A stretch of 16,427 nucleotides of DNA from Chroococcidiopsidaceae cyanobacterium CP_BM_RX_35. Lineage in GTDB: Bacteria; Cyanobacteriota; Cyanobacteriia; Cyanobacteriales; Chroococcidiopsidaceae. The DNA is taken from positions 1-16,427 of the forward strand of contig JAFAVL010000255.1 of assembly GCA_019242465.1 (NCBI GenBank). The letters run 5' to 3'. This document shows, piece by piece, positions 15,413 to 16,427 of the stretch (within the stretch, counting starts at the first letter, position 1; each line of letters starts with the position of its first letter). A model generated the notes under the pieces. The model made no database searches, was not told the origin of the DNA, and saw nothing but the letters and a program-made list of their open reading frames with translations. A program made the position numbers and the translations under genes.

Positions 15413-15707
15413 CGGGTTGCTTTCGGTTTTCAGACCGTCCTTTATACAGCCCAATCACAAATCCAATTACACCTGCCCCCAATGCAGCTTGAGAGGCAAA
15501 TAGCAGGCTCTCGACCTCTCCACTAGGCGGTGCAAAAAAGGGCTTAAACCACGGCTTGTACTTAGCGTTAAGTTCTTTAATCGCACCCCCAGCCTGGTCA
15601 TCAGATCCCGCATATTTACCCCGGACGAAGACCAGAGGCAAAACAGCAAGAACAATAACGGCGATCACAAGCAGCCAATTCTGTTTGCCAGATGAATTCT
15701 TCTGCAT
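15396..15707 (-). CDS. cbiN: ECF cobalt transporter small subunit (CbiN)
   Basis: This 103-residue protein has two membrane helices (about 11-28 and 67-88) separated by a loop with GKYAGSDDQA and NAKYKPWFKPFFAPPSGEVE, the hallmark pattern of CbiN. In known systems CbiN is needed for CbiM to take up cobalt. Its presence as a separate gene favours CbiMNQO over the nickel version, which more often has NikN or NikL. It starts three bases after the cbiM stop and ends within the start of cbiQ. Confidence 0.93.
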   Translation of the reverse strand: MQKNSSGKQNWLLVIAVIVLAVLPLVFVRGKYAGSDDQAGGAIKELNAKYKPWFKPFFAPPSGEVESLLFASQAALGAGVIGFVIGLYKGRSENRKQPDDTSD

Positions 15708-15710
15708 AGC

Positions 15711-16427
15711 TTAATTCTGTTGCTTCAATAACTTCAGGGTTTCCAGTTCTTCACGACCATAGGATTGCAACCAGTTCCACACCAGCACCGTCAGCAACCC
15801 TTCACTAATTGCGAGAGGAACCTGCGTCACGGCAAAGATGCCCGCGAACTTGAGAAATGAAGCTATGAATCCACCACTGATAGCAGGAAATGCCAGTGCC
15901 AATTGAATCGAAGTCGTGACGTAGGTAAGCAAATCTTCTAATGCCGATGCCAGAAAGATGGCAATTTTTTGATGTCCGGTTCGTAGCACTAGATGATAAA
16001 CACCGTAAGCAACAAAGGGACCAACAATCGCCATCGAAAACATATTTGCACCCAAAGTTGTCAAGCCACCATGAGCCAGCAATAATGCTTGAAACAATAG
16101 CACCAATCCCCCCAATACTGTCATTACGGAAGGACCAAATAGCACGGCTCCCAATCCAGTCCCCGTGGGATGGGAACAACTGCCTGTGACCGAGGGAATC
16201 TTTAACGCCGACAGCACAAACGTAAAGGCTCCTGCCAGTGCTAGCAGGAGTTTTAATTCAGGATGTTGTTTGGTGATACGAGTCAGCGATCGCAGTCCCA
16301 AGAGAAAAAACGGGAGTGCTACCACCCACCAGAAAACCACCCACTGCACTGGTAGAAAACCTTCAGCAATGTGCATCGCATAGGCAGGGGTAGGAGAACC
16401 CACGACTAGATAGAAGCTTAAACATAC
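15711..16427 (-). CDS. cbiM: ECF cobalt/nickel transporter substrate-binding subunit (CbiM), start outside window
   Basis: The frame is open from the right edge; 238 residues are visible. The family's core starts at MHIAEGFLP (ATG at 16376), preceded by a hydrophobic stretch ending GSPTPAYA. I read this as the end of a signal peptide cut after AYA, which would expose Met-His as the new N-terminus. In the known NikM/CbiM structures the N-terminal amine and the second residue histidine hold the metal. Other marks are [12 protein letters not shown] and [18 protein letters not shown], with six or so membrane helices. It binds Co2+ (or Ni2+) outside the membrane and feeds the CbiQO module. The promoter and any cobalamin riboswitch would lie beyond the window. 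Confidence 0.93.
   Translation of the reverse strand, partial: VCLSFYLVVGSPTPAYAMHIAEGFLPVQWVVFWWVVALPFFLLGLRSLTRITKQHPELKLLLALAGAFTFVLSALKIPSVTGSCSHPTGTGLGAVLFGPSVMTVLGGLVLLFQALLLAHGGLTTLGANMFSMAIVGPFVAYGVYHLVLRTGHQKIAIFLASALEDLLTYVTTSIQLALAFPAISGGFIASFLKFAGIFAVTQVPLAISEGLLTVLVWNWLQSYGREELETLKLLKQQN

Overview
The window is a 16.4 kb piece of a cyanobacterial chromosome. Three things point there. The HIP1 octamer GCGATCGC occurs at least eight times (starts near 830, 1050, 3643, 7162, 10739, 11901, 15330 and 16286), where chance predicts well under one. Several genes belong to families I know mainly from cyanobacteria: a desaturase/SDR fusion, a DUF4327 protein, an FHA-kinase and a zinc-ribbon PP2C. 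The xfp-ackA pair is also common there. I cannot name the genus. I see no rRNA, tRNA, CRISPR array, insertion sequence or phage gene; this looks like ordinary chromosome with a few under-studied modules.

Layout. Positions 1-386 hold the 3' end of a methyltransferase gene (+). It runs into the 3' end of a convergent gene (334-1629, -) for a membrane desaturase/hydroxylase fused to a short-chain dehydrogenase. A 228-base divergent gap with a 12-base palindrome leads to a small DUF4327 gene (1858-2076, +). Next on the minus strand is a two-gene signalling unit read from 5477 down to 2081: a zinc-ribbon/PP2C phosphatase followed 16 bases later by an FHA/zinc-ribbon/Ser-Thr kinase. Then come an RsuA/RluE-type pseudouridine synthase (5596-6183, -) and a divergent 62-residue membrane zinc-ribbon protein (6276-6464, +).

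A 613-base gene-poor stretch (6465-7077), with a hairpin and an inverted repeat, precedes a tight plus-strand run: phosphoketolase (7078-9510), acetate kinase (9518-10807), a SAM methyltransferase (10837-11637) and an exported alpha/beta hydrolase (11649-12560). The first two convert sugar phosphates through acetyl phosphate to acetate plus ATP. The last two may have hitchhiked or may act on an acid and its methyl ester.

The right side, on the minus strand from the window edge leftward, is a cobalt (or nickel) ECF importer in the order cbiM-cbiN-cbiQ-cbiO, with gaps of 3 bases or less and overlaps. An M23 peptidase gene starts inside the end of cbiO and ends 15 bases from the convergent hydrolase gene. 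The upstream control region of the importer, where a cobalamin riboswitch might lie, is outside the window.

The best lead for something undescribed is the phosphatase/kinase pair. The phosphatase carries two N-terminal zinc ribbons and a central region resembling a decayed kinase lobe, and the kinase has a zinc ribbon missing one cysteine. No function can be assigned from the sequence alone.
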